Positions 59,701 through 64,000 of a stretch of DNA of 64,000 nucleotides are shown here, piece after piece. Numbering within the stretch: the stretch's first letter is position 1; the number at the start of each line of letters is the position of its first letter. Source of the stretch: Oscheius dolichura (taxonomy: Eukaryota > Nematoda > Chromadorea > Rhabditida > Rhabditidae); NCBI GenBank assembly GCA_932521035.1, contig OW051496.1:9734001-9798000 (forward strand). The letters are read 5' to 3'. Under the pieces are notes generated by a model. That model was not told the DNA's origin, searched no databases, and saw only the letters and a list, made by a program, of their open reading frames with translations. Both the position numbers and the translations under genes were made by a program.

Positions 59701-62351
59701 TTCAAAGGGTACAGGCGAAAGCTGATCAGTATGGCCAGCGAGTCTCGTCCAGCCAGAGAGAGGAAAATGATTCGCCGAAATGCCAAAATCCGCGTTTCGG
59801 AGCTCCTGCCAAAAAAAGGACAGCGCGTAAGAGGTTCCGGTTTGTTACCGATATTTATATGATCCTCTTCATAGGAAGGACAAAGGTGTTGTGGCCGAGA
59901 TAGCGCACCACAAGCTGGACGATGAGAGGAAGCACCTGGACTTGGTGATTGCCGATGTGTATAGTTGGGTTCTCCACATATTCCTACATTTCCTTTATCA
60001 TTTAGAGAACAACTGTTTGACCGAGCAGAAAAGGCAGGAATGTCAGAAGTTGGTCGACGAATTTCAGCAGATATTAGAAGATAAAATACCAGGAGTCAGC
60101 CTTGGACTATTTGGGTCGGTAGTGAATGGTTGTGGAAGTGACAATCCCAAGATGGATATAAACGTTCGGTGCCAGGAAGACATTCCTGCCAAGGTTGGCT
60201 TACTTCTTGTCTTCCACATGCCGTTTTAGGAAACGAAAAAATTTCTAAACAAAATTAAAAATGTCCTTACAAAGAAATACAAGAAGACCGATTCCCAAGC
60301 CATCAAGTGGCAGCTCAAGTATCGTTCTAAAGTCCCAACTGCCGGGCAAAAGATGGTCATTAACTTTAAACAGGACGGGAACAATGGCGGGTGAGTCCCC
60401 ACATACTTTTAAAAAGAGTTAGCCTCTTTTAGCATAAGCTTCTACAGCGATACAGCCCTGAGGAACTCCGCCCTGCTGTCGAAGTATTGTGAATGGGAGC
60501 CGGATCGCTTCCCCCAACTGGCGATGTCTGTCAAGAAATGGGCCAAAGCCTGCAATATCAATTCTTCCAAAAATGGAACACTCACATCTTACGCCTTGAG
60601 TCTGATGCTCGTCCACTTCCTTCAACAGTGCTTACCACCGGTGCTCCCTCCCTGGAATCTCGACCAGGACACCGTCGATAAAGACTACGATTTTGGGAAA
60701 GCGGCCGTTATAGTGAGGGCTCTTTTTGCATATTTCATCAATCACTTTTTTCAGTCAAATTGGTCCGAAAATAAAGAATCAGTGGGCCAGTTATTCGTTA
60801 GATTTTTGGATTATTATTCCCGATTCGATTTCAGCAAGGTATATCCAATTCATAATATTCCCGACCGGGTTCAGTTGATCTCAATTCTTCGGAACGATCT
60901 TATTGACAAAAATGGAAAATTCACGGATTTCAACAACAATAAGTTGAGGCAATTTGCAGTGGCCATCGAGGATCCATATCACCCGACTTTCAATCCAGGT
61001 CATACTGTCCACCACAGTCAGTGCCTGCCTCTCTCTCTGCTGACCAAATTCCTCTCAGATCTTGCTAAAATTCGAGCTGTCTTCCATCTTTCAAGAGCAG
61101 TTTTTATGGACAAATGCGAGGATCTCGCCTGGGATGTAAGTTATTTCTTCTATCGTACTTTGGTATTGTTTTAAGGAGCTGATGGAAAGGTGCACTTCGG
61201 TTGACAAGCGAGAAATGACTGACTTTGAGAAGGAGCAATTGGTAAGGGTTAGAGGGATGAACAGGGTCGGGCTATCCCAGGATGTGTATCGTATAAAATC
61301 ATTCCATTTTAGAGGACGAACATGGCTCATCGGGTCTTCAAGGCTATAGTTTGTTGTCGTGGAGAAGCCACCCTTGAGGAATTAAAAAGTTGCTACGGAA
61401 AATTGATCAAAAACAAGTACAACCCAGCGAAGAAGAGTGCTCACGGGATTAACCTCGAAATGGACATCTTCACTCACCCATTCTTGAAGAACTGCATCTT
61501 GGAGGAAAATGGAATATTCAAATTGACTGATAGACTATACGAAGAAGTCCTTTACGGGTTTAGCGGGAACGAGGCAGACAAAATGGTTGAGGAGGTACGA
61601 TATTTCCTGTCGTGAAAATAGGATAAACACACTTTTTAGGGAGCCCGCCGATTTTTGGAAGTAATCCGACAGACTCCGGCTCCTATGGCTTACGACACAT
61701 TTCTAGTAAACTATACGAAACTTTACGAGGTGGAATTTGATGAGGAGGAGATGAAGAAGTATTTTGACACTTCGGACATGGACGAAATTGTTGAAAAACT
61801 CTCCGCTTACGGGGTAACTAACGATTCCTTCGATTTAACTGTTTTCTTCAGCTCCAAACTACTTTAAATGATCAACAACAATCTTTGTATGGCATAAAAC
61901 TAGTCCAATTCTTACCCCAATTTCATGGAGAAGTGAACCAGCTTATACCAAAAATTTATGCTCGCCTGATAGAGGACGAAGACGATTCACCGATGAATGT
62001 GGGCATCGATCGGCTAAAGGAAATACTCACCCGGTTTTCTCCAAACTTTCCCTTCTCCGAGAAGGCCTTCAGAAATATCTACAGGAAATTGTACTCGGTG
62101 CCGTATTCGGTGCCCGAGAGGCTAAAATATTTCGGAACGAGTACATTCTACGAAGTGATGCTTCTTCTGAAAGAACACGGGGTGAGTGCCTCTTGTTTTT
62201 TATATGGAAAGGTTGATTCCAGATCGATGTCAGGAGAGAATCCAAAGGAATATACTCCTACGTTATGCAGAGCGAAGCGGCAGATGGGCCTAGTATTCCA
62301 GAGTCCGTTGATTTTGACGAGAATAGAAAAGAAGAGCTTGTCGAGGAATAG
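56764..62351 (+). CDS. Tandem terminal nucleotidyltransferase with LOTUS-like repeats, 1510 aa
   Basis: Twenty-six exons keep frame from ATG 56764 to TAG 62349-62351; AATAAA follows at once. Two homologous halves are present. Half A: basic N terminus, nucleotidyltransferase (GSAKSGCG, CDIDIRFR; third Asp at residue 257), PAP-associated domain (VGQLFVGFLDYYSRFDF), then three repeats at about 474-573, 574-631 and 632-758 that look like LOTUS/OST-HTH winged helices (FRNIYRKLYSVPYS, YFGTSTFYEVMALLKEH). Half B repeats this order (GSVVNGCG, MDINVR; 1207-1510 for the LOTUS-like part). The linker (759-876) has no stop, poly(A) signal or in-frame Met before half B, so the halves form one protein. Half A keeps all three catalytic Asp; half B has D924, N926 and G990 and should be inactive. 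Family enzymes add U or A to RNA 3' ends (Cid1, TUT4/7, PUP, MUT-2). The exon 1/2 acceptor is uncertain: GACAATAG (56906) keeps frame, TTTTACAG (56898) does not. Confidence 0.85.
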
Positions 62352-62826
62352 AAATAAAGATATCGAGATATCTCGACAAGGATGAGATAACCATGGTTTA
62401 AAAAAAAAGAATCGTTCGTTAGAATCGTCTTGACGTGCTCTTTAAGAAGCTCTTTGAATTTTTGAAATCGACCAGGATATGACCGAGATACGGACACAAA
62501 CGCCCGACACTCCCGTTTACGCCCGTAATTGGGCGTATTACCCGTGTATGTTTCTGGGTGGGTTCTATAAATTGTAGCCCAACTGTGTTCCATACTTGGG
62601 TGAAATCATCGAGCCACGAGAAGACTCGTGTGGACCCCCTGACTCAATGGTCTCTTATCAGCCAGCTGAAGAAGATGCATTCCTCTTTATTTGCGCACAG
62701 CAGACTTTTCTGCCTCCTACCAGTTTCTCCCCGTCAACAGCATTATTCTACTTCTCTCTCTCTCTCTTATTATTTATATTTATTCTATTTCTATAACTCA
62801 TATCTGACATTAGAAAATGGGAAAAT
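62352..62826. other. Spacer between nucleotidyltransferase genes
   Basis: Holds the poly(A) signal of the 1510-aa gene, a P3 arm (62408-62550), CT-rich sequence and an ACATTAG acceptor just before the next gene. Confidence 0.5.
62408..62550. repeat. P3 half-palindrome (right arm)
   Basis: AATCGTCTTGACGTGCTC, GACCGAGATACGGACACAAA and CGCCCGACACTC match the inverted arm of the P3 family. Confidence 0.75.
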
Positions 62827-64000
62827 ATGACGCGGGAATTTTATGTAAATAACAGGTGAGTTTGGACTGCTCATATGCTTATCATTCCTTAGGAATCGAG
62901 CCAAACAGCTCAATGGAGATAGAAATCAAATAACAACAGCCCAACAATCTTCCGAAGAGTCTGATTCACAAGAAGAGCTTGCCAATGATTTAGAAAATTC
63001 ACAGCTGAAAGCTGGTCGAGGCGAGCGACGACGTCTAAAACTTGAAAAGATGGAATGGTGGAAGTCGGGAAAGTGGTATGGATGGTGGAAACAATTACCT
63101 GCCAAACCTCGGAAATCGTCTCACCAAACCAATGCTCAACTGGATTCGATGGTTCTTGACGTGTATGGTAGGCCTTCATTTACATATAGTCCGTTTCTAA
63201 CGGGTATGCCACAATATTTAAAGGTCTGTCGCCTTCGCTGTGGGACCAGCCTTCCTCAAACATGGTCCCACAGCGGAGATGCGCCGTGAAATTTGAACTC
63301 GCGACATATCCGTTGGAAACGGACTATATTTTCCTTCTGATTTAGAAAAGAACTGTTTGACTAAGGAGATGCAAAGGGAAATGAAGATCTTGGTCGCCAA
63401 TATGGAAACGGCTATCCGGAAGGAGATGCCAAACGCCAGGTTGGATCTCTTCGGATCGGCCGTCAACGGCTGCGGAGCTTTCAATTGTGATCTGAACATC
63501 TGCTTCCGTTTCAAGGAAAACATCCCGCCGAAGGTTGTCTCGCTCCCTACCCTCTACCTTTAGCTTATTACCTTTAGAACCACGACCCAAAACTAGTTTT
63601 GCGAAAAATTAAAGATATACTTGTTACAAAATATAAGGAAATCAACCCGCCGTCCCTATTCTTGTCCATCAACTGGCCTATCCCAATTGTCAAGTTTGAA
63701 CTGCTCGAAATTATGGGAGAGTGAGTTTTCTTCTACTTTTTTTGTTTACTTTTCTTCTACTCAAATAGTAGCTTACAGTATCACTTACTATAACGATATT
63801 GGCTTGAAGAGTACAGCCCTGTTTCGGAAATACTGTGAATGGGAGCCCCATCGTTTTCCTCAATTGATTCTGGTTGTCAAGAGATGGGCTAAGGACTGTA
63901 ATATCAATTCCTCTAAAAATGGAACCCTCTCCTCTTTTGCCTTGAGTCTGATGCTCGTCCATTTTCTCCAACAATGTTCACCACCTGTATTACCCCCATG
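62827..64000 (+). CDS. Terminal nucleotidyltransferase paralogue, module C (3' partial)
   Basis: Exons 62827-62855, 62893-63167, 63346-63533, 63578-63720 and 63779 onward remain in frame to the end of the window. After a Ser/Glu-rich and Trp-rich basic N terminus (MEWWKSGKWYGWW) the nucleotidyltransferase core matches halves A and B of the upstream gene: EKNCLT, GSAVNGCG, CDLNICFR, PIVKFEL, then the split codon giving DITYYND and NGTLSSFALSLMLVHFL. Catalytic positions read D150, N152 and D212: the second metal ligand is Asn, so activity is doubtful. Exon boundaries and phases are the same as in halves A and B. LOTUS-like repeats would be expected beyond the window. Intron 2 contains a nested palindrome (63184-63329). 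Confidence 0.88.
63184..63329. repeat. Nested palindrome in intron 2 of the module C gene
   Basis: Outer arms ATATAGTCCGTTTC (63184-63197) and GAAACGGACTATAT (63316-63329) are perfect. Inner arms CGCTGTGGGACCA (63236-63248) and TGGTCCCACAGCG (63263-63275) are perfect. It fills most of the 178-nt intron. Confidence 0.85.

Noticed and set aside
59592-59903. Separate end of a first nucleotidyltransferase gene at the stop near 59901
   Set aside because: A 41-nt GT-AG intron (59834-59874) removes the stop region and keeps frame into the second module; no poly(A) signal is present and the second module has no start codon of its own.
1-64000. Operon-like bacterial reading with ribosome binding sites
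   Set aside because: Dense GT-AG introns, 5S rRNA type, RPB1 tail and LTR element show a eukaryotic genome.

Overview
The window looks like a nematode chromosome, or at least that of a small ecdysozoan. The evidence is: very short introns (mostly 37-50 nt) with TTTTCAG-type acceptors; TTTTCAG sites a few bases upstream of several start codons, as expected for spliced-leader trans-splicing; a nematode-like 5S rRNA; several F-box paralogues; and a BEL/Pao retroelement with an envelope-like region of the kind known from Caenorhabditis Cer elements. I cannot name the species. All gene models were spliced by eye and checked for reading-frame continuity across every junction.

Layout, 1-35 kb. The window opens with the last exons of RNA polymerase II subunit RPB1 (heptad-repeat tail). 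After about 7 kb of non-coding DNA comes an EEIG1/FAM102-type NT-C2 protein (8.2-10.0 kb) and a single 5S rRNA gene (11.6 kb). A minimal matrix metalloproteinase with no propeptide (11.9-13.4 kb) faces a GT10 fucosyltransferase on the minus strand (13.5-16.2 kb). Two small single-pass membrane proteins follow (16.8-19.0 kb). From 20 to 33 kb there is a CT-rich gene desert holding a palindromic repeat family and one small orphan gene. A Cys-rich type I membrane protein lies at 33.2-35.0 kb.

Layout, 35-64 kb. Here lie three F-box paralogues (35.9, 40.5 and 55.1 kb), a 435-aa orphan protein on the minus strand (37.6-39.8 kb), and a 796-aa protein that joins four RRM-like domains to a RING-IBR-RING ubiquitin ligase (43.0-54.8 kb). 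An 8.7-kb BEL/Pao element with identical LTRs and an intact 2713-aa ORF sits inside a coding exon of that gene. The window ends with a terminal nucleotidyltransferase (TUTase/poly(A)-polymerase-like) locus. One gene (56.8-62.4 kb, 1510 aa) carries two complete nucleotidyltransferase modules, each followed by three LOTUS/OST-HTH-like repeats. A second paralogue starts at 62.8 kb and runs off the end. The catalytic aspartates are complete only in the first module.

Repeats. At least five inverted-repeat families recur, mostly in introns and intergenic DNA: a family with GTAAAGTCTCGG arms (10 copies, 20-38 kb), a family with a CGTACATTTGTCTC end (10 copies), a long palindrome centred on GTTACGTAAC (5 copies), a single large inverted repeat in an F-box intron, and a two-copy repeat with an Sm-site-like core.

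How the genes may work together is inference. The 35-64 kb half is rich in ubiquitin-ligase parts (F-box, RBR) and RNA-handling parts (RRMs, terminal nucleotidyltransferases, LOTUS-like modules), with signs of duplication and catalytic decay. That would suit a fast-evolving RNA-surveillance or defence neighbourhood.
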